A stretch of DNA of 47,264 nucleotides from Treponema sp. (GTDB lineage Bacteria > Spirochaetota > Spirochaetia > Treponematales > Breznakiellaceae): the NCBI GenBank assembly GCA_031281025.1, contig JAITFY010000050.1, forward strand, positions 1 through 47,264, written 5' to 3'. This document shows, piece after piece, positions 22,390 to 30,684 of this stretch. The stretch's first letter is position 1; each line of letters starts with the position of its first letter. The notes under the pieces were generated by a model that worked only from the letters and a program-made list of their open reading frames with translations, was not told the origin of the DNA and made no database searches. The position numbers and the translations under genes are program-made.

Positions 22390-22418
22390 GCAATACCACA
22401 AACTACTCCTTTTGTCAA
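22390..22418 (-). promoter_or_regulatory. Promoter for the small-protein/S41 transcript
   Basis: On the minus strand TTGACA (22413-22418), a 17-base spacer and TATTGC (22390-22395). It lies in the divergent spacer shared with the Xre gene, so that regulator could bind here. Confidence 0.6.
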
Positions 22419-22460
22419 TAGCTTGTATACTCCTTTTATCGGATTGCCTAATTTTGTAGT

Positions 22461-22862
22461 ATGTCCAAAATAATATACACTTTGACAAAACAAATAACTC
22501 CGGAAGAACAAGAACTAAAAAACACTTTAAGCGCGAATATAAAAAAATACCGTCGTTGCCGAAATTGGTCGCAATTTGCACTTGCTGCGAAAATGGGAAT
22601 TTCTACCAATTTTTTGGCTGATATTGAAGCGGGAAATACTTGGGTATCTGCTCAAACATTGATAAAATTTGCATATGCTTTTGAAGTCGAAGCTTTTGAA
22701 CTCCTAAAACCACAAAAAAAAGAAGTGGAGACAGAAATCCAGCAAGAAATTGATAAAAGTATAACTATTTTGAATAGGTTTTCTCAGGATTTATCTCTTG
22801 TCCTACAAGAATCGGTGGAAAAAGCAATTAACCATGTAAAAAAAGAATATGATATTGGTTAA
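22461..22862 (+). CDS. Xre-family helix-turn-helix regulator
   Basis: 133 residues. HTH at ~residues 25-80: IKKYRRCRNWSQFALAAKMGISTNFLADIEAGNTWVSAQTLIKFAYAF, a lambda-repressor-type fold. The C-terminal ~45 residues are helical and charged, possibly for dimerisation. Divergent from the small-protein/S41 operon and probably its regulator. No Shine-Dalgarno is present; a TAATTT box ends six bases before the ATG, consistent with a leaderless message, though the -35 is poor. Confidence 0.8.
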   Translation: MSKIIYTLTKQITPEEQELKNTLSANIKKYRRCRNWSQFALAAKMGISTNFLADIEAGNTWVSAQTLIKFAYAFEVEAFELLKPQKKEVETEIQQEIDKSITILNRFSQDLSLVLQESVEKAINHVKKEYDIG

Positions 22863-22903
22863 TGCACTCTGATAATTCCTATGATATAATCCTTAATGAT
22901 CCG

Positions 22904-22950
22904 TTCTACAAATTTAATTTGTAGAATAAAGAGCCAGGCATTAACGTTTG
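22904..22950 (+). repeat. 47-bp direct repeat, copy 2 (orphan ychF 3' end)
   Basis: Exact copy of 19355-19401, including the last six sense codons and stop of ychF, but with no ychF sequence before it. It marks the far boundary of the accessory block. Confidence 0.85.
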
Positions 22951-22967
22951 GTTTCGAGCAATTTCTC

Positions 22968-22996
22968 TTGAATATTTCGCACATTTATGATACAAT
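22968..22996 (+). promoter_or_regulatory. Promoter of the Phd/PIN operon
   Basis: TTGAAT at 22968-22973, 17 bases, TACAAT at 22991-22996. An overlapping TATAAT begins at 22997. The antitoxin start at 23025 follows with a GGGGAA Shine-Dalgarno. Confidence 0.5.
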
Positions 22997-23024
22997 TATA
23001 ATAGCCGATTTATAGGGGAATATA

Positions 23025-23249
23025 ATGGTCGTTACAGCTACGAATTTTAAAACGAATATAGGGCACTATTTAACTAAAATATCTGAATCAAAAAATGAAG
23101 TTTACATTACAAAAAACGGAAAATTAATTGCAAAATTATCAAGCCCTGATCAGGATAAACAAACATTTCTTGACAGTTTAGTCGGAATTACAGCACATAA
23201 TCCCATAAGTCTTGAGGATGCAAAAAAAGAACGGTTGTCCAGACAATGA
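23025..23249 (+). CDS. Phd/YefM-family antitoxin
   Basis: 74 residues. The N-terminal DNA-binding domain reads MVVTATNFKTNIGHYLTKISESKNEVYITKNGKLIAKLSS, the Phd/YefM pattern; the C-terminal ~30 residues would wrap the toxin. It overlaps the PIN toxin gene by four bases (ATGA), so translation is coupled. Expected to bind the toxin and autoregulate the operon. Confidence 0.9.
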   Translation: MVVTATNFKTNIGHYLTKISESKNEVYITKNGKLIAKLSSPDQDKQTFLDSLVGITAHNPISLEDAKKERLSRQ

Positions 23250-23668
23250 AGATTCTTATCGATACAAATGTAATTATTGATATTCTTGAAAAAAGAGAAC
23301 TTTTCTTTGATGATTCCTACATGACAGTTCAACTTGGGTTAGAGGGCAAAATAGAAACGTTTATGAGCGCAAGTGCAATTACTGATGTTTATTATATCCT
23401 TTATCGCAGTTTGCATAACAAAGAAAAAGCCAAAGAAAAAATATTTGCACTTACTAATCTGGTTAATATTTGTAATACCACTAATGATGATATCACCAAT
23501 GCTCTAGTATTGTTCATAAATGACTTCGAAGATGCTGTAACAGCTTCAATAGCAAAACGAGAAAAAGCAAATTATATTATTACACGAAACGAAAGAGATT
23601 TTATCAACTCTCCAGTACCAGCAATAAATCCTTCGCACTTTTTACAAATATTCGAAGCTGCGGATTAG
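23246..23668 (+). CDS. PIN-domain ribonuclease toxin (VapC-like)
   Basis: 140 residues. PIN hallmarks are MKILIDTNVIIDIL with the first catalytic Asp at residue 6, an acidic residue in SASAITDVYYIL, DFEDAVTASIAKREKANYIITRN carrying the later acidic positions, and a final NERDF. Probably a magnesium-dependent RNase that cleaves tRNA or rRNA when freed from the Phd-like partner. The pairing of a PIN toxin with a Phd/YefM antitoxin is common. Confidence 0.9.
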   Translation: MKILIDTNVIIDILEKRELFFDDSYMTVQLGLEGKIETFMSASAITDVYYILYRSLHNKEKAKEKIFALTNLVNICNTTNDDITNALVLFINDFEDAVTASIAKREKANYIITRNERDFINSPVPAINPSHFLQIFEAAD

Positions 23669-23720
23669 CGGCAACTCGACCAAGTTCGTCAAATACAATA
23701 TAATTAAACTAGGAGTAGAG

Positions 23721-25649
23721 ATGCATTATACAGCAGCTGAACTTGTAAGGAATTTTTTCAAGCTTAATAACTCACCGGAAGATATGGAAATGGCAGCAAA
23801 GCTTGAAGCGTGCATGGAACAGCAGGAATTTGCCAACGGCGAAATTCTATGCCGTATCGGAGATGTCGCCGATGCCATGTTTTTCATCGAGTCCGGAAAA
23901 GTAGAAATCCTTGGAAAAGATGATGAGCCGCTTAACGAATTGGAAGAAGGACAGCAGTTTGGGGAATACGCCGTACTGACAGGCGACAAGCGCCTTTCCA
24001 CAGTTCGTTCCAAAGGCGGAACAGTAGTCTTTCGTATGGAAAGCAAAGCCGTGTTGGAAGGCATTCACTATCATCCGTCTGTGTATGGCGATATTATTAA
24101 ACGGCTTTATGGCCAGATTTCGCAAAAACATTCCAAACTTATGAGGCTTACCTCCAGCCGGCGCGGCATTGTCAGGGACGAAAAAAATCAGCGAAAAAAA
24201 AGCTTAAAAGAATTTCTAATACATTACGGAATTGTATTGTCTGTATTTTTGCTGGCTGGATTTTTACCAGCGGCGGAAAATCCCGCACCGGTTTGGGTTT
24301 TACTTCCAATCGCTTTTTTAATTGTGTACATAACCATCACAAAACGTACGCTGGAGTCAATTGTACTTGCCTGCCTGCTTACAATGGTTATCACTTATAA
24401 GTCTGGATTTATATTTGGTTTTTACAAAGAAATTTACAAAACCATCAGCACCGGTTATGCAGTGGAAATAATGTTGATCCTTGTACTGCTGGGAGCGTTG
24501 ATCAAACTTTTGTCCAGTTCCGGTGGCGTAAATGCGCTGCGGCGAATAACAACAGAACGGATTAAATCAAAGCGCGGTTCATTGGTTACGTCTTTATTGG
24601 TTATCATCATCGTATTTATTGACGATTACCTTAGTTTGTTTATCACCAGCACTTGTTTTGTACCCATCAATGATAAAAAACGTGTCTCGCGGGAAATGTC
24701 AACCTTCTTGATAGGGATGACTCCGATTGCGGTTAACACTTTGGTTCCGCTTTCTATTTGGGGAGTTTTTTTAACAGGTATCATTACGATAGCGGTTGGA
24801 GACGGCGGGACTGCGCTTTTTTATCAATCCATTCCATTCAATTTTATCTCTATTCTTGTGATAGTACTTGCATTTTTGGCAGCAGTAGAGAAACTGCCTC
24901 TTGTTGGTACATTAAAAGCGGCGGAAAAACGTGTCAAGGAAGGCGGCCCGCTTTGGCCGCCCGATTCCGAACAGTTTTTTGCCCACGATGAAGAAGCGGC
25001 AAGGGGGCTTGCCATCAATCTGTTTCTTCCAATTTTTGTTTTGATTGGAGCTTCCATTGTTAGCGGAACATTGGAGAAAGGAGAGTTCTCTGTCAACATT
25101 GGTTACGGACTTGTTATAACGCTTGTGTTTATGTTTGTTTTTTATTGCATTCAACGTTTAATGACTCCCGAAGAATTTTTTGACAATATCCTTACCGGCG
25201 CAGAACATATGTTTGGATCAATTCTATTAATGGTATTGATGATTTGCTTTTCCAAAAGCATTTCATATCTTGGTCTTATTGAATTATTGTCCGGCGTTAT
25301 GACAGTATTCGGCAGCGGCAATTACTGGCTGCTTCCTGCTGTATTGTTTTTATTATTTACAGCCGTCTGTTATTTTTTGGGATATTCCTGGGGAATGTAT
25401 GCACTCGGCTTGCCTATCGCAATACAGCTGGCGGCGTCAGTTGACGGAAATATCGCGTTAAACATAGGCGCAGTCTGCGCGGCAGGTGTTGCCGGAGACG
25501 GTCTTTCCAACTTTCAGTCAGACAATGAACATTTTGCCCATGCAATCGGGTGTGAACCTGCGGCGCTGGTAAATGCAAGGCTTCCCTATTTTATTTTTAT
25601 AACTATTCTTGCTGCCGCGATGTATCTTGCCGCCGGGATTTTGCTTTAG
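23721..25649 (+). CDS. Cyclic-nucleotide-binding domain fused to NhaC-type Na+/H+ antiporter
   Basis: 642 residues, ATG at 23721 after AGGAGT. Residues ~20-135 form a CRP-like cyclic-nucleotide-binding domain: FANGEILCRIGDVADAMFFIESGKVEIL, then FGEYAVLTGDKRLSTVRS, which keeps the Glu and Arg that hold the cyclic phosphate. A basic linker (SSRRGIVRDEKNQRKKSLKE) leads to ~11 membrane helices of the NhaC superfamily, with FIDDYLSLFITST and a late GDGLSNFQSDN motif. The fusion implies ligand-gated ion or organic-ion transport at the inner membrane. The recQ start codon overlaps its stop. Substrate is inferred only from family. Confidence 0.85.
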   Translation: MHYTAAELVRNFFKLNNSPEDMEMAAKLEACMEQQEFANGEILCRIGDVADAMFFIESGKVEILGKDDEPLNELEEGQQFGEYAVLTGDKRLSTVRSKGGTVVFRMESKAVLEGIHYHPSVYGDIIKRLYGQISQKHSKLMRLTSSRRGIVRDEKNQRKKSLKEFLIHYGIVLSVFLLAGFLPAAENPAPVWVLLPIAFLIVYITITKRTLESIVLACLLTMVITYKSGFIFGFYKEIYKTISTGYAVEIMLILVLLGALIKLLSSSGGVNALRRITTERIKSKRGSLVTSLLVIIIVFIDDYLSLFITSTCFVPINDKKRVSREMSTFLIGMTPIAVNTLVPLSIWGVFLTGIITIAVGDGGTALFYQSIPFNFISILVIVLAFLAAVEKLPLVGTLKAAEKRVKEGGPLWPPDSEQFFAHDEEAARGLAINLFLPIFVLIGASIVSGTLEKGEFSVNIGYGLVITLVFMFVFYCIQRLMTPEEFFDNILTGAEHMFGSILLMVLMICFSKSISYLGLIELLSGVMTVFGSGNYWLLPAVLFLLFTAVCYFLGYSWGMYALGLPIAIQLAASVDGNIALNIGAVCAAGVAGDGLSNFQSDNEHFAHAIGCEPAALVNARLPYFIFITILAAAMYLAAGILL

Positions 25650-27307
25650 TGAACAAAGATAAAGTCCTAAAAAAAATATTTGGTTACTCTTCATTCCGTC
25701 TCGGACAGGAAGAAGTGATTAACGCAATTCTTGCCGGCACGGATGTACTTGCAATTATGCCAACGGGAGCGGGGAAATCGCTCTGTTACCAGATACCTGC
25801 CCTGCTGCTTGAAGGAACTACCATTGTCATTTCACCGTTAATTTCGCTGATGAAAGATCAGGTAACTGCATTGCAGGAAGCCGGCTGCGAGGCGGCATTT
25901 TTGAACAGTTCTTTAACGGGCAAAGAATACTTTAAAACGATGGATAAAATAAATGCAGGCAAAGTTAAACTGCTTTATATTGCCCCGGAACGTCTGCAAA
26001 AGTTGCAGCTGCAAAAATTGCAGCTGCAAAAATCAGAAATCGCAGACTTTGTTAATGGACAATCTCAGTTGCCGCTTATTGTTATTGATGAAGCGCACTG
26101 TGTCTCACAGTGGGGGCACGATTTTAGAACAAGTTATCTGCAAATTGCTAATTTTATAAGCGGCATTAAACCAAGACCTGTTGTTGCGGCTTTTACCGCT
26201 ACTGCAACAGTAAAAGTACGCGAGGATATCCGTAAATTGCTTGCTCTGCGCACTCCTTTTGCCATAAACACAGGTTTTAACAGACCAAACCTTTATTTTG
26301 AAGTACAACAACCAAAAGATAAAAAAGCCTCGTTACTTGATTGTCTTTACAAGCGAAAAAACTCAAGCGGTATCATTTACTGTGCCACCCGCAAAACAGT
26401 GGAAGAAACATGCCATTTGTTGATACGACACGGTTTTGATGCAAGCCGTTACCACGCAGGGCTTGACGACAATGAACGCAGAAAAAATCAGGAAGACTTT
26501 ATCTACGACCGTAAAACCATAATGGTTGCAACTAACGCATTTGGCATGGGGATTGACAAATCAAATGTGTCGTTTGTCATTCACTACAATATGCCCAAAA
26601 ATATAGAGAGCTATTATCAGGAAGCAGGGCGTGCAGGCAGAAACGGAGAATCTGCACACTGTATTCTTTTGTACAGCGGGCAAGATGTACGGATTAATCA
26701 GTTTTTAATTACAAAGGACGAAGAAGAGGAAGATTCAAGCTGGGATTATTACCAAAGCGGCATTTCCCGCAAGGAAATTCACAGGCAAAAATTGATAAAA
26801 CACAATCTTGAGCTGCTTAAACAGATGACTTTTTACTCTACGGGAAATGAGTGCCTTAGACGCAGATTGCTTTCGTATTTTGGCGAATCTTCGCCGGCAA
26901 TGTGCGGCAACTGTTCAAACTGCCTTACCGAATACACAGAAACCGATGTAACCATAGAAGCGCAAAAAATCGTTTCTTGCGTATACCGGCTAAAACAGCG
27001 GGGCCGCAGTTTTGGGAAAACCATGATCATCGATATTCTGCGCGGCAGTAAAAACGAAAAAATCAAACGTTTTGGTTTTGACTCCCTCAGCACATGGGGG
27101 TTATTATCTGATGTCAGCGTCCAGCGGGTTAGGTTTATCATGGAGCATTTAATCGACAAAGGTTATTTAATACTCGAAGAAAGCGAATACCCCATTGTAC
27201 TTCTTGGTAATGTGAATAAAATTCTCAACGACGAACAACGTGTTTTTATGAAACTTCCGGCAGAGCAGAAACCCGCAAAGAAGCTTAAAAAACATTTACG
27301 GCTTTAG
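25649..27307 (+). CDS. recQ: RecQ-like ATP-dependent DNA helicase
   Basis: 552 residues starting with GTG at 25649, which overlaps the TAG of the antiporter gene by one base. SF2 motifs: RLGQEEVINAIL (Q-like), MPTGAGKSLCYQIP with the Walker A Lys at 43, DEAHCVSQWGHDFR, AFTATAT, and motif VI YYQEAGRAGRNGE. A zinc site C...MCGNCSNC and an RQC-like winged helix follow. The HRDC domain is absent, so it is a shortened RecQ. It unwinds recombination and stalled-fork intermediates. An in-frame 15-bp tandem repeat inserts KLQLQ twice before DEAH. Confidence 0.9.
   Translation: MNKDKVLKKIFGYSSFRLGQEEVINAILAGTDVLAIMPTGAGKSLCYQIPALLLEGTTIVISPLISLMKDQVTALQEAGCEAAFLNSSLTGKEYFKTMDKINAGKVKLLYIAPERLQKLQLQKLQLQKSEIADFVNGQSQLPLIVIDEAHCVSQWGHDFRTSYLQIANFISGIKPRPVVAAFTATATVKVREDIRKLLALRTPFAINTGFNRPNLYFEVQQPKDKKASLLDCLYKRKNSSGIIYCATRKTVEETCHLLIRHGFDASRYHAGLDDNERRKNQEDFIYDRKTIMVATNAFGMGIDKSNVSFVIHYNMPKNIESYYQEAGRAGRNGESAHCILLYSGQDVRINQFLITKDEEEEDSSWDYYQSGISRKEIHRQKLIKHNLELLKQMTFYSTGNECLRRRLLSYFGESSPAMCGNCSNCLTEYTETDVTIEAQKIVSCVYRLKQRGRSFGKTMIIDILRGSKNEKIKRFGFDSLSTWGLLSDVSVQRVRFIMEHLIDKGYLILEESEYPIVLLGNVNKILNDEQRVFMKLPAEQKPAKKLKKHLRL
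26003..26032 (+). repeat. 15-bp tandem repeat inside recQ
   Basis: TTGCAGCTGCAAAAA occurs twice in direct succession and encodes LQLQK LQLQK. Being a multiple of three it changes length without a frameshift. It sits in the linker between the PERL motif and DEAH, a surface loop in RecQ. Confidence 0.8.
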
Positions 27308-27436
27308 CGCGTTTACCGGAAAAAACCTGTGCAAAAAGCAAGTTATCTGTCCCTTGCCGAATATCCACATTTTTGTTATTATCTGACAGTAGTACAATCT
27401 TCAGTTAAAAGAAGCATCTAAATTCCAGGAGATTTT

Positions 27437-28738
27437 ATGATTTTTAACCCCGAATATGAATGTATGGAAAAACAGGCGCGGAAAAAACTCCAACTGGCTG
27501 CGTTAAAAAACCTGACAGAAACATTGGCCTCGAAAGTCCCTTTTTACCAAAAAAAAATAATGGAAGCAAAAGTTAAATCCAATGACATACATAACATTAC
27601 AGATATCTGCAAACTGCCTTTCACCACCAAAGATGATCTGCGGGATAACTATCCTCATGGGCTTCGTGCCTGTCCACGGGACAGAATCGTAGAGGTTCAC
27701 ATGAGTTCCGGCACAACCGGAAAACCTGTGGTAAACGAATATACCATGAAAGATCTTGACATTTGGCGGCAGGTTATGGCAAGAACGTTGTCCGGTGCTG
27801 GCTGCACACGAGACGACATCGTGCAAAATTGTTACGGTTACGGGCTTTTCACGGGTGGTGCAGGCGTTCACTACGGCTGCCTTACCATTGGTGCAGAAGT
27901 CTTGCCCATGTCCAGCGGCAACACCGAACGTCAACTGATGATCCTGCGTGATTTTGGTTCAACGATGCTCACCTGCACCCCGTCTTATGCCATGTTTCTT
28001 GCCGAAGAAGCAGCCGAAGCGGGCATCGACATTAAAGCGCTGCCAATCAATAAGGGTTGTTTTGGCGCCGAAGCATGGAGCGAGAATATGCGCAACGAGA
28101 TTCAGGAACGCTATAATATGAAGGCATACGATATTTACGGCTTAACCGAAATTATAGGGCCTGGCGTCGCTTTTGAATGTGAAGCGCAAAATGGCCTCCA
28201 TGTAAACGAAGACATGTTCTACCCGGAAATTATCGACCCCGAAACAGGAGAGCCGCTTGCCGCTGGGGAAAAAGGCGAGCTGGTTTTTACCACCTTAACA
28301 AGGGAAGGAACGCCGCTTTTGCGCTACCGTACACGGGATATCACCTATTTAATAGAAGAACCTTGCTCTTGCGGACGCACTACAAGACGTTTACACCGTT
28401 TACTTGGCCGCACCGATGACATGCTGATTATCAGGGGAGTCAATCTCTTCCCAAGCCAGATTGAACAAGCCCTTATCGATATTGAGGGAACAGAACCTCA
28501 GTACCTAATCATTATTAACCGTGGGGAGAGCCACCTTGACGAACTGGAGCTGCAGGTAGAAGTTAAAAAAGACCTTTTTAGCGATGAAACACGCGGCCTG
28601 GAAAAACTTCGCAGCCGCATCGAAAACGTGATGAAGAGCAAGCTGCAAATCGGTCTTAAAGTAAAGCTTGTCGAGCCTAAAACAATTGAACGTTCCATTG
28701 GAAAAGCAAAAAGAGTCATCGACAACCGGAAGATATAA
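27437..28738 (+). CDS. paaK: Phenylacetate-CoA ligase-type enzyme (PaaK family)
   Basis: 433 residues, ATG after CCAGGAG. Adenylate-forming motifs: MSSGTTGKPVVNEYT (P-loop like), IYGLTEIIGPGVAFECE, and GTPLLRYRTRDITYLIEEPCSCGRT, typical of PaaK. It activates an aryl acetate or similar acid to its CoA thioester with ATP. Anaerobes often place paaK homologues beside ACT-domain and indolepyruvate oxidoreductase genes; here the ACT gene follows 24 bp downstream but iorAB is not in the window. Aryl-acid formation from amino acids is therefore a likely context, with the true substrate unproven. Confidence 0.9.
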   Translation: MIFNPEYECMEKQARKKLQLAALKNLTETLASKVPFYQKKIMEAKVKSNDIHNITDICKLPFTTKDDLRDNYPHGLRACPRDRIVEVHMSSGTTGKPVVNEYTMKDLDIWRQVMARTLSGAGCTRDDIVQNCYGYGLFTGGAGVHYGCLTIGAEVLPMSSGNTERQLMILRDFGSTMLTCTPSYAMFLAEEAAEAGIDIKALPINKGCFGAEAWSENMRNEIQERYNMKAYDIYGLTEIIGPGVAFECEAQNGLHVNEDMFYPEIIDPETGEPLAAGEKGELVFTTLTREGTPLLRYRTRDITYLIEEPCSCGRTTRRLHRLLGRTDDMLIIRGVNLFPSQIEQALIDIEGTEPQYLIIINRGESHLDELELQVEVKKDLFSDETRGLEKLRSRIENVMKSKLQIGLKVKLVEPKTIERSIGKAKRVIDNRKI

Positions 28739-28762
28739 GGTTAAAATTAATATGGAGGCAAT

Positions 28763-29179
28763 ATGGGTATAAAGCAAATATCGGTTTTTTTGGAAAATAC
28801 AGCAGGCAGGCTTTGCGAAGTTACCAAAACACTTGCCAATGCCAAAGTAAACCTGCGTGCCATCAGCATTGCCGATACTGCGGACTTTGGGATTTTACGT
28901 CTTATTGTTGACGATAACAACAAGGCAATTGATGCGCTAAATTCAGCGGGTTTTACTACTCGCCAAACCGATGTAGTTGCATTGGAAATCGAAGATGTTC
29001 CGGGAAGTCTGGCAAAATTAATGGAGCTTTTTAAAGAATCGCAGGTAAATATCGAGTATCTTTATGCCTCGCTAGAAGGCAAAGCCGGAAAAGCTATAGT
29101 TGTTTTTAAACTACAGGATCATGAAAAAGGCCAAAAAATCTTAAATGATAACGGCCTAAAAATTGCGGAGAGTTTTTAA
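28763..29179 (+). CDS. Tandem ACT-domain protein
   Basis: 138 residues with two ACT domains: IKQISVFLENTAGRLCEVTKTLANAKVNLRAISIAD and VVALEIEDVPGSLAKLMELFKESQVNIEYLYASL. ACT domains bind amino acids and regulate metabolic enzymes. This stand-alone type commonly follows paaK homologues and is thought to sense an aromatic or branched amino acid. A GGAGG Shine-Dalgarno precedes it and its stop overlaps the glgA start (TAATG), so paaK, this gene and glgA form one transcript. Confidence 0.9.
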   Translation: MGIKQISVFLENTAGRLCEVTKTLANAKVNLRAISIADTADFGILRLIVDDNNKAIDALNSAGFTTRQTDVVALEIEDVPGSLAKLMELFKESQVNIEYLYASLEGKAGKAIVVFKLQDHEKGQKILNDNGLKIAESF

Positions 29180-30684
29180 TGAAAATATTGATGGTTTCCA
29201 GTGAAGCTGTTCCCTGGGCAAAAACAGGCGGTCTTGCAGATGTGGTTTCTGCTCTTTCGATAGCCCTTGCAAAATTGGGGCATGATGTAAGAATCGTTAT
29301 TCCTCGATACTATTCGATCGATAAAGACAATTTGAAACAGATTCCCGGAGAGATGGGTACTCCGATGGGAAACGGTATCGAAGAATGGAGCGCCGTTTAT
29401 ACAACAAATATGCCCGGCACAACAAAGAAAAACCCGGTAAAAGTTTACTTTATCGATCATGAGATTTTTTTTGGCAGGGATGGCATTTACGGCAACCAAA
29501 TGGAGACTGACTTTATTGATAATCCCAGACGGTTTATTTACTTTTCCAGAGCTGCGTTTCAGCTTTGCAGAAAAATTGGATGGTACCCCGATGTACTTCA
29601 TGCCCATGACTGGCCGTCTGCAGTGACGCCTGTATACTTAAAATATGCCGAAAGAGTTCCGGGCAGCGCAGGCGGGTTTGAAAATACAGTTTCTGTACTT
29701 ACAATTCACAACCTTGGTTATCAGGGAATCTATCACAAAAACAATTTTGAATATTCAGGATTTGGCTGGGATGTTTTTTACAATGCAGGGTTCGAAGATT
29801 TTAACATGATGAACATGCTCAAAGCCGGGCTTTACAGTGCGGACAAGCTCAACACGGTTTCACCTAACTATGCCGAAGAAACCAAAACACAGTTTCTCGG
29901 GTTTAGACAGGACGGTATTCTGCGTTACCGCAGCGCTGACTACTGCGGAATACTGAATGGAATTGATCTTGATGTGTGGAATCCTGCAAAAGATACACTC
30001 CTGCCCCAAACGTATTCCAAAAAAGACATGTCGGGCAAAGCAAAAGCAAAAGAAGTTTTACAAGAAGAATTTGGGCTTGCGGTTAATCCTAATGTACCTG
30101 TTATTGGCATGGTAACACGTTTGACGGATCAAAAAGGTTTAGGCGAACTATTCGGCCCCACTTATGGATCGGCATGGTCAATTTGCAAAGACATGAATTT
30201 GCAAATGGTTATACTTGGTACCGGCGAAGCCTGGTGCGAAAACGAGATTTTAAGCCTTGCATCACGCCTTCCTAATTTAAAGGCAAAAATAGGCTATAGC
30301 GAAAAATTAAGCCATCTGATCGAAGCCGGTTCGGACTTTTTCCTTATGCCCAGTTTATACGAACCATGTGGACTTAACCAGATGTATTCACTTATTTATG
30401 GAACGATTCCCATTGTCCGCAGTACCGGCGGTCTTGTTGATACTGTAGAAAACTTTAACGAAAAAACAGGCAGCGGCACCGGCTTTATGTTTGATTACTT
30501 AAGTCCATCGTCAATCTACGATACTGTAGGCTGGGCTGTTTGGGCATGGTACAACAAACCTGAAATTATCAAAAAAATGCGTGAACGCGGGATGTCGAAA
30601 AATTTCTCATGGGAAAGTTCTGCAAAAAAATACATAAAGATGTACGAAACTGCCCTGGAAGCTATTGAGCCAGCTCAAAGTTAA
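29179..30684 (+). CDS. glgA: Glycogen synthase (ADP-glucose type)
   Basis: 501 residues, GT5 family. KTGGLADV at residues 15-22 binds the ADP-glucose phosphate; HAHDWPSAVTPVYL, TIHNLGYQG, the linker GMVTRLTDQKGL and EPCGLNQMYSLIYGTIPIVRSTGGLVDTV complete the signature. It elongates alpha-1,4-glucan. The start overlaps the ACT-domain gene. The 3' end overlaps the convergent ABC-ATPase gene by 23 bp. Slightly longer than the usual ~477 residues, mostly through loops in the N-terminal domain. Confidence 0.93.
   Translation: MKILMVSSEAVPWAKTGGLADVVSALSIALAKLGHDVRIVIPRYYSIDKDNLKQIPGEMGTPMGNGIEEWSAVYTTNMPGTTKKNPVKVYFIDHEIFFGRDGIYGNQMETDFIDNPRRFIYFSRAAFQLCRKIGWYPDVLHAHDWPSAVTPVYLKYAERVPGSAGGFENTVSVLTIHNLGYQGIYHKNNFEYSGFGWDVFYNAGFEDFNMMNMLKAGLYSADKLNTVSPNYAEETKTQFLGFRQDGILRYRSADYCGILNGIDLDVWNPAKDTLLPQTYSKKDMSGKAKAKEVLQEEFGLAVNPNVPVIGMVTRLTDQKGLGELFGPTYGSAWSICKDMNLQMVILGTGEAWCENEILSLASRLPNLKAKIGYSEKLSHLIEAGSDFFLMPSLYEPCGLNQMYSLIYGTIPIVRSTGGLVDTVENFNEKTGSGTGFMFDYLSPSSIYDTVGWAVWAWYNKPEIIKKMRERGMSKNFSWESSAKKYIKMYETALEAIEPAQS

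Larger units (their letters stand above)
19402..22903. mobile_element. 3.5-kb accessory block between two copies of the ychF 3' end
   Basis: An exact 47-bp duplication of the end of ychF brackets HEPN/MNT genes, a MITE-like element, an S41 protease, two small envelope proteins and a Xre regulator. All are accessory-type genes and most read against ychF. This resembles insertion at the 3' end of a conserved gene with target regeneration. No integrase or transposase is present, so the mechanism is uncertain; recombination between dispersed repeats is an alternative. Confidence 0.55.
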
